Translations under genes and position numbers: made by a program
In this document: positions 9,742 through 20,759 of the stretch, in pieces
Layout: each line of letters begins with the position of its first letter
How positions within the stretch are numbered: the stretch's first letter is position 1
The notes under the pieces: generated by a model
What the model was told of the DNA's origin: nothing
Seen by the model: the letters and a program-made list of their open reading frames with translations, nothing else
Database searches by the model: none
Assembly (NCBI GenBank): GCA_030248195.1
Contig: JASAND010021268.1
Coordinates: 1-64,000 of the forward strand
Source: Trissonchulus latispiculum
Lineage: Eukaryota > Nematoda > Enoplea > Enoplida > Ironidae
Direction: 5' to 3'
Length of the DNA: 64,000 nucleotides

Positions 9742-12493
9742 CTATTGCTGTGACCGTTTCGTCTGACGAGTGTTTGCGCTCTGATGCGTCGAATAAACGC
9801 CGACCTGGTTGATCGGTTTCCCGCAGCACCGGCGAAGCACCATTCCCAATGTCTTTCTAAAGTTTTCATTGTCCAGATAGTATACGAAAAAGTTCCAGGT
9901 GCTGTTAGCGTGGGCGGCAAAAGCTCCAAATAGATAAACTGGAATGGGAATGCGTTCATCCACACCCCAAAGAAAAAGGAATGCGGCGGGGAGCCAGGAG
10001 ATTATGTAAAACACAAAAATTTTAAAGGACGTTTTCAACAGCTTAATCTCGACCAGAATCTGCTTGTCGCGACTCAGCGTGGTCCCAGGCTGACCCCGAC
10101 CGATGGCGACGGCGCTCGTGGCCCCCGCAATCAACTTCTTGGCTTGACTGCTCTTTCGAAGGGTGAAGTAAATGCGCACGTAGAATGCAAATGTGATACC
10201 AATGGCCACAAAGAGACAGAGTCCGTAGAATATGCTGTAGGATTGCACTTCCATGTCAAGGGTGCACAATCGGAACCCTCGACTGTATCGCGGCCGCCCC
10301 CAACCGACGTGGTTCGGCAGATGCATCAGCAGACACAGACACCACAGACAGAGAATAGACAGGGCAATAAACACAGGTTTGAACAAACGCAGGTACACCG
10401 GGTATCGGCAAATATAGAAGTACCTGAAAATAGGAAAACATCCATTAAGAATTAAGATTACTTGGTAGCAATTCAAAACGTGGTTCTGGTTTGCTGATGC
10501 CTCCAACCAAAACTCACACATGTGTAATACGACAATACTTTTGCAGTCACCATTCGAAATCTGAAATAGACATCCTTATGCGGCAAGACACGTGAGTCCA
10601 GTTATCCAATCAAAGTATAATGATTTAGTCAGTCAGTCTTGTTTGCGTTTTTTTCGACATACATTCCAGAAGAAATCCGTGCTAGCCAAAAAATGCCAAT
10701 GCCAAAAAATTATATATATATCCATTTCTATACTCAAGAACTCTCAGGTAGTCGTGGCTAAGTTGTTCATAACTCGAATTCCCACGGCAATATTATTAAT
10801 TGAAAAGAAGTACGGCCACATCTCCTCTGAACAAGGAAAGTAGTAAAGGAAGTGGCTGCCTTGTACCTGCTGGCAGCGATGCAACAGATGCTGTACATGG
10901 AGGCCAGACAGCCGGGCGCGCAGACGCTCGCGAGTAACGTGCACAGCCTCACGTGATCTTCGAAGTACTCTCTTCCCATCAACGCACCTGAAATCAGAAA
11001 TCTGAAATCATATATCAGAAGATATTCTTAAACATAGAAGAATTAGGTACTCTTGCTGTTATTCTGTACACAGAGGACTTAACTTTCCAGTCTCTTCTTA
11101 TACTCATTTCGGCGCTTCTCAACCTTGTGTAATCTTGTGTAAAGGTGTGGGTGTATCCTATGCCATCATATAGACATGGTGAGGGAATAGCTGACCTGCG
11201 ATGCTGGAGGGCATGACGACTCCGTTGACGAGGAGATCCGCCAAGGCGAGGTTCACCACGTACACGTTCCTGGAGACCCGGTTCGCCTGGATCATCGTCA
11301 GAGACAGCACCGTCTGAAACACAACAGTCCTACACTACACACCTTCTCCTTTATGTGGTCATAGGGACTAATCAGACTCCAAAATGGCTTCACTTCTAGT
11401 GATCTGACTAATTCGCTACACTGAGCTGGTGAGTGCACATGATTTACTGAGGTCCGTCACTTTTTAGATATTTTAGAAGTTCCGGAATACAGAATAAACT
11501 TAAGCACAATTTGTACTTCTTCATTAGTTTATGCTGAAGCCATTTAGGTGGTGGCTGATGGTATCGAGATTCTGTTTACAGAGAGACTTCTGCACCCCAA
11601 TAACCACGAAAGCTTAATTGGAGGTTAGAAGCTTTTCTTGGGTCTTGGTGAAGACTAGTTCTAAACTACACGAGCCTTCACGCGCCCCCCACGGATTCAT
11701 GTAAAATCCCTGTACTTTTGTGTCGGCCAGGGCAAGACTCTGAAAAGGTTGCGCATGGGCTGATTAATTCGGGACAGTTCCTGTATAGATTTAAACACGC
11801 AAATTATCAATGGCCCTATTTCTTTAAAGATTAAACGCATTAGATTAAAATTACTCCGTATTAAAGAAATAGCACTTCGGATTAAACGGATTAAAATTTA
11901 ATCCAGCGAGTTAAACGAGTTAAACGGATTAAATTTAATCCTATTTCTTTAATACACCTAGGATTAAAATCTTAATCTAATCCTGTTTCTTTATTCACAC
12001 TTCGGATTAAAAACTCAACGAGTTAATTTTAATCCGACCTGCTTAATCGCTGTTTCTTTAAAGATTAATATCAATCCATTTAATCATCCGCATGCATTTT
12101 CAACTAACTTTTAATCATCGTGCAGCTACGCGGATTAAACGGATTAAAAGTTGGTGGATTAAAATTTTTAATCGCTGTTTCTTTAATGGCGGATTAAATG
12201 GATTCAAATAAACTAGTTTAATCCGCGGATTAAAAATGGTCGGATTAAACGAGTTTATTTTAATCCGTTTAATCCGTTTAATCCTGCATTAAAGAAATAG
12301 AAATTAAAATTTTAATCCGGCTGATTTTTAATCCATTTAATCCGACCATTTTAATCTTTAAAGAAATAGGCCCAACGAAACAGGATAAACAAGCGAATGC
12401 ACTCACTAGGATATTCCCACATATTCCAGTAACGGACGCAAGTCCTAGTGCAATGGAGTACACAATGGCATAGCCTCCGTAGTCCACATCCAT
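9742..12493 (-). CDS. Class A GPCR, melatonin-receptor/moody-like, 4 exons
   Basis: Seven-helix plasma-membrane receptor coupling an unknown ligand to G proteins. Exons on the minus strand are 12493-12407, 11313-11196, 10987-10867 and 10423-9742. All introns are GT-AG with consistent phases, giving 335 residues. Helix 1 ends in GNILTVLSL, helix 2 has NLALADLL, and helix 3 starts at a cysteine (VRLC) and ends SRY in place of DRY. The second extracellular loop has the partner cysteine (FRLCTLD), helix 6 has SWLP, and helix 7 reads NSTWNFFVYYLDN instead of NPxxY. The RYFYICRY stretch after helix 3 recalls melatonin receptors (NRYCYICH), which also lack DRY. Only about 8 residues precede helix 1, so an upstream exon may be missing; the frame stays open 5' of this ATG beside a possible acceptor. 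Receptor fold is sure; subfamily is an inference. Confidence 0.85.
11812..12373. mobile_element. MITE in GPCR intron 1
   Basis: Ends are inverted copies: GGCCCTATTTCTTTAAAG at the left and CTTTAAAGAAATAGGCCC at the right. The body is an array of GGATTAAA, ACGGATTAAA and TTTAATCCG words in both orientations. There is no open frame. It lies wholly inside the 1093-bp first intron of the receptor gene, so it is spliced out. Target duplication is unclear (AAT against AAC), leaving the superfamily open. Confidence 0.75.
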
Positions 12494-12499
12494 CGCAAA

Positions 12500-13253
12500 A
12501 TTGTCAGAGAAATAGAAACTTCTAAAAGAATATGCTGTCCGATTAGAATTTATCTCTTGATTAGAACTTATCTATCTCACAAAAATTCCCGGAAATCGGA
12601 ATTGAAAAGAATATTAGACATCAACAAGTGCTGTTGTCGAGTAGAGTACTTTGTGTATGACTTCCAGCATATAATTTTACGTTAAAAAATAGACGCGGTG
12701 ATCTCCATTCCACCCGACACCTAGACGTGCAACGAATAATCACTGCGAAATATGTCATTATCAAAGATGGTCGTATTTGTGCTTCTTAGCAACGCTCGAA
12801 CTATGGGAGCTCAGAGTACTTAGATAGAATTTTGCGAATCCAACAAATGTTATGAATTTTAACAATTGATGGAGTGATTTATAGAAACGAAATTTTCGAA
12901 CAGATTCACATTCTAAGGGTACTATTATGTATTATGTATCTATTATATATCTACTATTATCTATTATGTACTCTTGATTTCACTGATTCTTGTCTGTGTT
13001 TCGAATTTAGTTTGTTTACAAAATTTGATCCGGTTTGAACCAAATTGCTCTATGCCTTTGAAATGGCAACCTCAATTTTCAACCTCAGTATGTCAACTGT
13101 ATACGGCTGACCCCCCAGCCCCAACTGGGTACCCTGTGTCAGAACACAATTATGTACCACGCTCGCTCGCTCTATGTTTATTTGTTATAGCTATTGCATT
13201 GCTGCGTTGTGGCTCCCATGCGCAACTACTCTGTCAGTGTAAATTACTACAAT
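12500..13253. other. Region 5' of the GPCR gene, no second gene seen
   Basis: It should hold the receptor promoter and possibly an N-terminal exon, but no TATA box or start region can be assigned with confidence. TATTATGTACTCTTGATTTC near 12963 matches the flank of a foldback end at about 13766. Confidence 0.4.
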
Positions 13254-13649
13254 CGAGAGTACATAATAATAAGAGTATGACAAGAGCATCACACTCTATG
13301 CAGTGAAAGCCAAAACTATGCTATGCGCGCTATCGGCTGACCCCCTCTCACACCGCCCCTAGGGTACATAGTCCAGAACGGGGTCGCTCACTCGCTTACC
13401 ATGTTTTCTACGTACAAGTGATAAACAGACACGCTTAAACCCCCTCCCCAAATTAGGCCCCTGTTAATTTCAGCATGTAATTATGCAAAGCAGTGAGCGA
13501 CCCCCGTTTGGACCACGTTCCCATATAGGGGCGGTGTGAGACGGGGTCAATTTGTGGGAGGGGGGTCAGCTGATAGCGCGCATAGCATAGTAGTACCACA
13601 ACTGCATAGAGAGTGACGCTTGTCATACTCTTATCATTATGTACTCTCG
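13254..13649. repeat. Foldback element, CGAGAGTACATAAT ends
   Basis: Left end CGAGAGTACATAATAATAAG and right end (reverse) CGAGAGTACATAATGATAAG. The arms continue through ACTATGCTATGCGCGCTATC, a CTCACACCGCCCCTA block and GGTCGCTCACTCG-type motifs. The spacer in the middle is about 100 bp. It belongs to the same family as 25833-26176. A further lone end (TTATTATGTACTCTTGG) is at about 13765. Confidence 0.75.
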
Positions 13650-13799
13650 CTACACCGGGCAAGCTTACGGGCGAAGATGTTAGAAGCGAAGGTACTCCGT
13701 TGTGGGGGAGTGAGCCGTTATTGTGGGTGATGTTTACTGCTTGACTCTTGCCACACGCTTTGTTATTATGTACTCTTGGTCTCACTGATTCTTGTCTGT

Positions 13800-16250
13800 G
13801 GGTGTCTTCTCAGACTTGAGTTGTTTGCCCGGCTACTGTAGAGCCTATCCGGCCAGCCAGCGGGCCGGCCCGGTCAGAAACAGCCGGCCGTCCGTCTGGA
13901 TCAAACCAATCCGTGATACATGTTATCTGTTATACAGAAACAAGAGTAACGTATCATTTAGTGCGATAACTTTTGCAAAATGCACCAAAAACAGGACAAA
14001 ACTGGTACCGGCTGGTCGAGTCACAACGACACTACTTCAGGCGTGGAAGAAAACGTGGTGTTCTGAGACCCTGGAAACATCCACGCAGTTGAAACAGAGG
14101 CGGTTTAACTCACCACGGAGGTCGCAGGGAGAGGAATCGTTGAAGTACTTTGAGTTGAGCACACATCTCCAAAATTAAGAATCTTGTTTCAAATTATTAG
14201 CCTTGGTTCTGCTAGCCGAGAAACCTTTCAGAGATGTTGGAGCCTTCCCGGATTTCTACTATGTAGCAAGCGGAATTATGAGATAGGCAATGGTTGTGGC
14301 ATGAAGCCCATGAAACCTTGTAAATAATTTACTTGAAACGTAGCAACATTGCGTGACAATATGAACTGACATTTGATGAAGGCTGGCTAATCAGAGCAAG
14401 GTTAATCTCTCTCTCAACACTCAATCCAATATCCAATAGACGCCAAACAATCCCTGTTCTGGAAAATTACAGCATAGTTTATTATCCCAATTATCACCTG
14501 GGAAATTGCCAGTTTGCTGGATTAAAATCCAACGAAACAGCGCTGAACGGATCCTGGCCAACGCCGGGGTAATTGGAGTGAGGTGGAGGGAAGGAACCCG
14601 AATCTGAATTGGATAACCCAGCCCCCCCCCCCCGGTTGAACCGGTCTCAAATTCCTCGCTCCTTCCAAATAAAAACAATCTACCTGCAGCACCTAACTTC
14701 TCTTGCTAATTAAGTTCACATGGAAAAGAAAGGGAAAATTAGTTGCAACAGTATGAAAACGTTAGTATTATAATTATCATAAAACACAAATACCATAAGC
14801 TGGATAATAGGTTGCCAACAGTCCACATGATGACAGTACTCGAATAATAATAAGAAGAGTAGGCAAACTGCCAGGTTAATCTTTTTTGTTATTGTGTAAT
14901 TGTGCCCCGGGCGGAATATACGAATTTTTCTCTCATTCTCACCGCAGGAATGGGAAAACTGCAGAAAGGTAATTAGGTTAACTGGGACGGATTTCTGTAA
15001 AATGATTGGTTGTGGGGACTCCTCCCGTTCCAACCGAGAATCGCCTTTCCCGGCCCTCGCCGACCTCTCACTCGAGTCGACCCGTAGCGAGACTCCGTTC
15101 TCTTGCACAGTTTATCCTGGCGATTTCTGAAAGGGACTCGCTCACGATGGACTACATTATTCAAAGTACAGACACAAGTGCTACTTATGCTAAAAGTACT
15201 AACTTCCTCCACGTCCAAATTGCCGAAGTTATATTTCTATCTCAGGGGGTCCATAATTTAGAGTTGCGATTGCAAGGAACGGTTACAAATTGTATATTGG
15301 GGATTGTGTCTCCTTTCTACAGTTTCCCTTCAAAGCAAACAGGTTGCGTTAGTGGTTCTTGGGTGATTTACATGCGTTCACACCTTTTGGAAGAGTTCTA
15401 TCAGAGCGTCAGTGATTGCAAAATTTTAGTAAAATAGAAACTTTTTTGGGCTTCAGTGAGCTAGATAATAATGCATGAACCTGAATGTGCACTTGAACAA
15501 AGACATGTGTGCTGTTCAGGGAGTGAGCGCATTCAAACATGATCCGAATTTTCTGGGCGAGAAGGCGACTAAAGACTCGTTAGTGGGGAGAGAACAGACG
15601 AAACTGGATATCAGAAGCATTAACGTTCATCACACGTCTATCAACAGTGCACACATAGTAAACAAATTTGTCCATTCCACTATTTCTGGGATGCTGTGAA
15701 GGATAAAAGGAGTATGTGTGTGAGCTCATGAAATAGTGTATATAAATTTTGTAAGTTCTCAGCCAAAGCACTGCTCTATCACTCCTGTGGGCATGCGGTT
15801 TAGATGAAGGCTGCCCCTCAGTCCAGTCTTGATTGCACACTGAAACTCCACAAACGGTGTCAATACGAACTGATAAGTGCCAACTCAACTGAAACATAGA
15901 AAACTAATTTCTACGACGAAAAGAAAGCTTAATCAAATTCCTGTACAATAAGCTTTTAAATTCGAACACTATACCTAATCAAATTTAAAATAGATTAACT
16001 TGTAGGCACATTAGCCCGTCAACCCAAGGCATGTGTCTCTTCTTTCGGAAAATTGCTGAAACACTGATCAGTCCACATATCAGGGTTCGTTAGTTTATTG
16101 GCCTCGTAAGGGATACTAGCCTGAGAACGCCCATAGGAATAATGGTGGGCGAAACGTCCCGACCCAAACTTTGACAGCTCCCGTGACAATGGACCAATCA
16201 GAGACAATGTGAGACATGCGACAGACACATGACTGATGCACTGTACCACA
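13800..16250. other. Gene-free stretch, nothing recognised
   Basis: Several short open frames exist but none shows a domain, signal peptide or repeat match. A C run lies at about 14620-14632. Confidence 0.4.
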
Positions 16251-16257
16251 TCGGTTC

Positions 16258-16432
16258 TGTTAAATATCAGCAACCCAGAAAGGTTGAAATCAGCGTAATA
16301 ATCTACTCTCAACGACCGGGGATGTGGCGCAGTGGTAGAGCGTTCTACTTCTTAAACCAAAGCTCGGCGGTTCGATTCCCGCCCTGGACACTTTTCTTCA
16401 CATCTATCAGATCCTGATTTCAACCCTTCACA
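16258..16432 (+). repeat. TRIM left (5') LTR
   Basis: Begins TGTTAAATATCAGCAACCC and ends AACCCTTCACA. It contains the tRNA-like unit at 16314-16390. About 97% identical to the right LTR, consistent with a fairly recent insertion. Confidence 0.9.
16314..16390 (+). ncRNA. tRNA-Ala-like Pol III unit in the left LTR
   Basis: The 5' half from 16318 (GGGGATGTGGCGCAGTGG, then TAGAGCG) reads like the 5' half of a eukaryotic tRNA-Ala. A box TGGCGCAGTGG is at 16325-16335 and a perfect B box GGTTCGATTCC at 16369-16379. A T4 Pol III terminator follows at 16392-16395. The D stem (GCGC/GCGT) and a T stem (GGCGG/CCGCC with an 8-base loop) can form, but the anticodon stem pairs poorly. It is therefore probably a transcribed tRNA-derived RNA rather than a working tRNA. 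Position 2 of the possible acceptor is mutated relative to the right copy. Confidence 0.7.
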
Positions 16433-16752
16433 TTTGGCGACCGTACCGTGTCCTTACCGCTCTGAGGAGATGAAGTCGTTTGTGATGCCTGGGAATGGTG
16501 GAATTGCAGGTCCTTGAGATAATTGGTTTGGTATATGGTGGTCCTCGTGGTGCTAAGGGTTAATATGATGGTTATTGGTTCTTGTGTGATTTGATAAGGC
16601 TCCCGGCTTTGAAGAAGAAAGAAGTAAAATATGGCCTCGGGATAGGAGGCAGCCGGGGAGCCGCCCTTAGACCACACTGGTGCTTTGATTTGAGGACCCG
16701 ACCTGCAATTCCTGGAAATTCGAGGCCGAATTTCAAATTAGTAAGGGGAGTA
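16433..16752 (+). other. TRIM internal region with PBS and PPT
   Basis: It starts TTTGGCGACCG, in which TGGCGACCG is a typical Ty3/gypsy-type primer binding site matching a tRNA 3' end. It ends GTAAGGGGAGTA, a polypurine tract for plus-strand priming. There is no Gag or Pol sequence in between. Confidence 0.85.
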
Positions 16753-16927
16753 TGTTAAATATCAGCAACCCAGAAAGGTTGAAATCAGCGTAATAATCTA
16801 CTCTCAACGTCCGGGGATGTGGCGCAGTGGTAGAGCGTTCTACTTCTTAAACCAAAGCTCGGCGGTTCGATTCCCGCCCTGGACACTTTTCTTCACAGCT
16901 TTCAGGTCCTGATTTCAACCTTTCACA
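16753..16927 (+). repeat. TRIM right (3') LTR
   Basis: Begins TGTTAAATATCAGCAACCC and ends CAACCTTTCACA, followed by the duplicated target GTTC. It contains the second tRNA-like unit. Confidence 0.9.
16809..16885 (+). ncRNA. tRNA-Ala-like Pol III unit in the right LTR
   Basis: Same sequence as the left unit apart from one base. Here GTCCGGG at the start and CCTGGAC at the end can form a seven-base acceptor-like stem with one G-T pair, followed by A. A box, B box and T4 terminator (16887-16890) are all intact. Conservation of this block between the two LTRs follows from reverse transcription and does not by itself prove function. Confidence 0.7.
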
Positions 16928-16929
16928 GT

Positions 16930-18387
16930 TCATGATATCGATTGATGGCCCTGCGAGCACTCGCGCAGGATGCGAAGGAAAGGAACCCTTGTTGCCTTCT
17001 CAGCCGCTTACAAGACGAATTCGGAATACAAAGGAGTATATGTGTGATTCGTGAAAATGCGAAAGACTAATTCCCAACTAGTTGTAGCAGGTTATTAGTT
17101 ACCTCAGTGAACATTAAAATAATGGCCTGAAATTAAGATGCGGAATCAAGGTGCCGATTATGTCTAGGATATGCCTACGCTGATTGGATGCATGAGTCTT
17201 CCATCAAACTAATTAATCATTAGTAAGGATTGTTCCGACCAATCCCTTAATAAACTGATCTTCATACAAACTAGACTCTTGCAAGGACTCAAAATTAACA
17301 TTTACTGTCTTGCTGCCCGGAATCCCAATCCCTGGAGCAAATTTAAGTGAAATAAGACTTACTCAAAGTAATTAGTGTGCTCTAATTTGCGCAGGCGGAT
17401 TTTATTTCCGTTACAGGAGAATACAATCCCGGTTTATTGCCTGCAGCTGTTTTGAGTGCATTTCCCATCTGTAGCTCGTCGGAGTTTCTGCATCGGAATT
17501 AGCTGGTGGCTGTCCTCTCCGAACGGGTGAGGGCGAATTTCGACAAACATCCCCGCCAAGTCAGGTTGCGTCTCCAACACCAACAGGAACCACTTAAGGT
17601 GCTAGTTTCCTTTCGGGTATTTTCACTCTCACGGTTTCAATCTTTTACGAAACAAGCCAAATCTGCGAATAACTCGTTTTCTTAATCTTTAACAATCTCG
17701 GGCCAGTCCCGTATTTTATGTAAAAAAGATAAGAAAAGATTTGGTGCAGATAACAAAGATTTGGTGGCTTCTTATGCTGTCAGCAGGCACTAGGGACACC
17801 GTATCGATTTTATTACACGAGCTTCCTGTAGAAACCTGTAGTTTTGTTCGACTTTTTTGACAATCCTAAATCAGATACCAAACTTGTGTAGTTTTTACAC
17901 CTGTTATTTCAGAAAAGGGGCAGGTGCGGGGGGCGGCCGCTCCCAAAATATTTTCGGCAGGGACCAAAAAAATTCACCCGCTTGAAATGCTTTTTTTAAA
18001 GAAAGCAAGCAAATTTGAAAAAATTCAGAAATTTCAGTCTTAAAAACTTATGGTCACTGTCGCATTTATATACTCAGTTTGCGTTGTCAGCGTGTCGAGT
18101 ACTTCCCTGTAGAATAAACATCTGAACCATTGAAAACTACAGGTTTCCTTTGTATTGAATACTGGTCAAACTTGTAATCCATTCTACCAAAGAAGATCCG
18201 GTAAAACTACCAACGATGTCCTGTAGAAATTACAAGACTTGACCTGTATTTTCTACAAATGCTTTTGTATTTATCATCTACAAAAGTGATTCTTGTAGTT
18301 TCTACTGGAACATTTCTAACTGTGAAATGAGCATTTTGCTTTTACAATGATTGAGCTACATTTGTAACGGTTATGTCAGTATATATA
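16930..18387. other. Gene-free stretch with a TTAA-type repeat end
   Basis: At about 17593, TTAAGGTGCTAGTTTC followed by TTTTCACTCTCACGG resembles the left end of the TTAA element at 33489. No matching right end was found. Nothing else recognised. Confidence 0.4.
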
Positions 18388-18741
18388 TGTAAAGAAAAGG
18401 CTATTTGGGGGTCGTTTCTTTATCAATATGCTTGACAAATTCACTATATTGTTTGGTTGACTATTCACATTCACGCCTCCCAGTTACTTACCCACGATCA
18501 CAGGGGTCATAAATCATCAATCCCAGATTGATTCTACCGAATGTTCCTTTCAAGCTTGCTCCCGGATCTCAAACTCTCATGAACTACCTAACTAAGTTTC
18601 GGTACTCGCTCGCTTCGACGCAGGTTAAGCCAAATAATCATTAGACTAAATTAAATTATTATTTTAATTGGATAGGTATAATGTACATACAATATAAGAT
18701 TATCTACACGTTTAAGAACGTAGGTAGCAATCATCACAATA

Positions 18742-19829
18742 GGGGAAGTGGCCCAAATATGGGCAAATCCAATTTAACCACATAGAGATAGCATGAAAAA
18801 GTTGCCTAATATGGGCACCGTGGTTCCTAATATGCGCCAAGTGGCCCAAATATGGGCACACACTTTATCATAGCGGCAACATCAAAGGAAATCAGTCAAA
18901 ACGTTAAAACTGACTATTTCACGTGCAAAGTTACTTGTTTTGATGTTGTCACTGCCTAGTAACTAATAATTAACAATTATACTTCTTGCTAACTGATAAT
19001 TATTAAGTATTAATAACTATGAGCCATTTACTGTTAATAACTAATAACTATTGACTATTAATAACTGCTATTATCTATTAACTAGTGATTAAACAAATAA
19101 TTAATGACTATAATCAATTAATAAATGATAATTATTAATTATTCGAAGCTTTTTAAAAGCAATTCTATAATTAAAGCGTGTTATGAGGTGTTCTTGTGAA
19201 TCTTGTACAAAAAGTCCGTTTTCTCACAAAATTTCTGTAGAATCCTCGTTAACTTAAATATAAAAATCACTATCGTGTATAAACTTTTCAAAATAAAGAT
19301 TTACAATTTTTGGAATTAAAAAATCGTTATTTGCATGTAAAAGGCCTATGTTTTACATGTAAAAAGACCATTGCCCATATTTGGGCACCAGTACATTTTG
19401 GCCTGCCTATATTAGGGCTCAAAATGAAAAATGGCACCAAAAATAGTTGTCCTGCATAAAATTTTTTACGGAAAAGACATAAAGCTTTGATTTTTTGCGA
19501 GTACAATCTACGAAGAATTATCTATAGATTGATATTAATTTTTCCAGGATTGGCCGAACTGAAGCCGAGAATCCTTCACGTGAAAAATTTGGTGTATTGA
19601 GGGAAAAGTTTGCTTTTTGGAAATTAAAAAATGACAGTAATTAGAAAATAAATATTAATTAATTATAGAAAGCAAAGCTTGTGTTGCAATTTGGCAGGTA
19701 CATTGTTAATTTAGAATCGAAGAAATTGCTAAAATTTTGTTTCCAAATTTGTAAGCAAACATGCACTGTACCTATCCGAAGTTGGAGTTGCCCATATTCG
19801 GCCCTTGCCCATATTCGGGCCACTTCCCC
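18742..19829. mobile_element. Inverted-repeat element, TA target, ATATGGGCA repeats
   Basis: Left end GGGGAAGTGGCCCAAATATG and right end, read in reverse, GGGGAAGTGGCCCGAATATG. A TA dinucleotide flanks both sides, as for Tc1/mariner-type elements. Inside, the CCCAAATATGGGC/TAATATGGGC word is repeated near both ends, and the 18955-19150 stretch is a degenerate TTAATAACTA array. No transposase is present. It is nested in copy B. Confidence 0.75.
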
Positions 19830-19926
19830 TACTAACAATATCTGAAAGAAATTGATTAACAACAAATACAAGTACGACAGAAACAATAACAATGGTTGGC
19901 GCTGCACAGAATAATTGATTCCTGAG

Positions 19927-20109
19927 CATACGTGTGCTTGGGGGGGGTTTGGGGGGAGGGGTTTCACCCCCCCCAGAGGGGTCCCTCACCCCCCCCCCAG
20001 ACCCCCAGAATCCGGATTTGTCCAGTAAAAAACCGGAAAAATCCGGTTTTTCGGCGGCCTTCGGCCGCCCTTCACCCCCCCCCAGAACTTCCCCTCCTGC
20101 ACATGTCTG
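19927..20109. mobile_element. hAT-like MITE with 8-bp target duplication
   Basis: Perfect 8-bp direct repeat TTCCTGAG at 19919-19926 and 20110-20117. Imperfect inverted ends are CATACGTGTGC and (reverse) CAGACATGTGC, followed by G runs on one side and C runs on the other. The centre has AAAAACCGGAAAAATCCGG and GGCGGCCTTCGGCCGCC hairpins. 183 bp, non-coding. An 8-bp duplication with CA-type ends fits the hAT superfamily. Confidence 0.8.
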
Positions 20110-20620
20110 TTCCTGAGTGTTCGGTTTAGTCCTCAACTTTTAGTTAACTCTTTAAAACCCTCGAGATTTTGCAATTAGAATTCTCTTTCACGATTTCATA
20201 AGTCTAACTTACAGCTCGGGTTACCTTGACGTTCCGGTGTCCTTGTGTGGTGTGAGATCCAATGGGTTGATGACAGGTCCTCCTCAAAAAAGGGAATGAG
20301 AAATCGCAGAACAAGCGTAGAATCAGAAAAATGTATAGAGAAACGCGAGTCGTGGCTGGCCCAAACGTGAAAGTAAAATACAGGTCGAAGACTAACCTTC
20401 CAACAATAATCCAAGTGTAGACCGGTCTCTCCCTCGTAGGGCCCTCGGTCGAAATCCAACGATACCAAGTAGAGCAAAAATAGTCCACCGTTCAGTTTGC
20501 CAGCACAACCACGACTGATTTTGAAAATTACTGAATTTTTGAGGTTCGGGGAAGACCTGTCAATCATGTGTGCGTGACGTGTAAGGCGGAGCTTGCGGCT
20601 CCCTTTCGTGTAGTGCGTTT

Positions 20621-20625
<5 letters not shown>

Positions 20626-20683
<58 letters not shown>

Positions 20684-20685
20684 TT

Positions 20686-20735
<50 letters not shown>

Positions 20736-20759
20736 TGTGTGTGTGTGTGTGTGTGTGTT
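20626..20759 (+). repeat. (TG)n microsatellite, two blocks
   Basis: Two TG arrays separated by CGTTTCTCG, the sequence that precedes the array. This looks like an internal slippage duplication of the unit GTGCGTTTCTCGTG. In copy A the same place has only a few TG units, so the array grew after the copies separated. Confidence 0.9.

Larger units (their letters stand above)
16258..16927 (+). mobile_element. Complete TRIM (miniature LTR retrotransposon) with tRNA-like LTRs
   Basis: Two 175-bp direct repeats (16258-16432 and 16753-16927) start TG and end CA and differ at about 5 positions. Two bases inside the left LTR is a primer binding site, TGGCGACCGTACCGTG (16435). Directly before the right LTR is a polypurine tract, AAGGGGAGTA (16743-16752). 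The 4-bp target GTTC is duplicated at 16254-16257 and 16928-16931. The 320-bp interior codes for nothing recognisable, so mobility would depend on proteins of another LTR element. Each LTR contains a tRNA-like gene with an RNA polymerase III promoter and terminator, which is not a normal part of an LTR. Confidence 0.92.

Noticed and set aside
16314..16390. A functional tRNA gene
   Set aside because: The anticodon stem does not pair, the T loop has an extra base, and the sequence is duplicated as part of an LTR.
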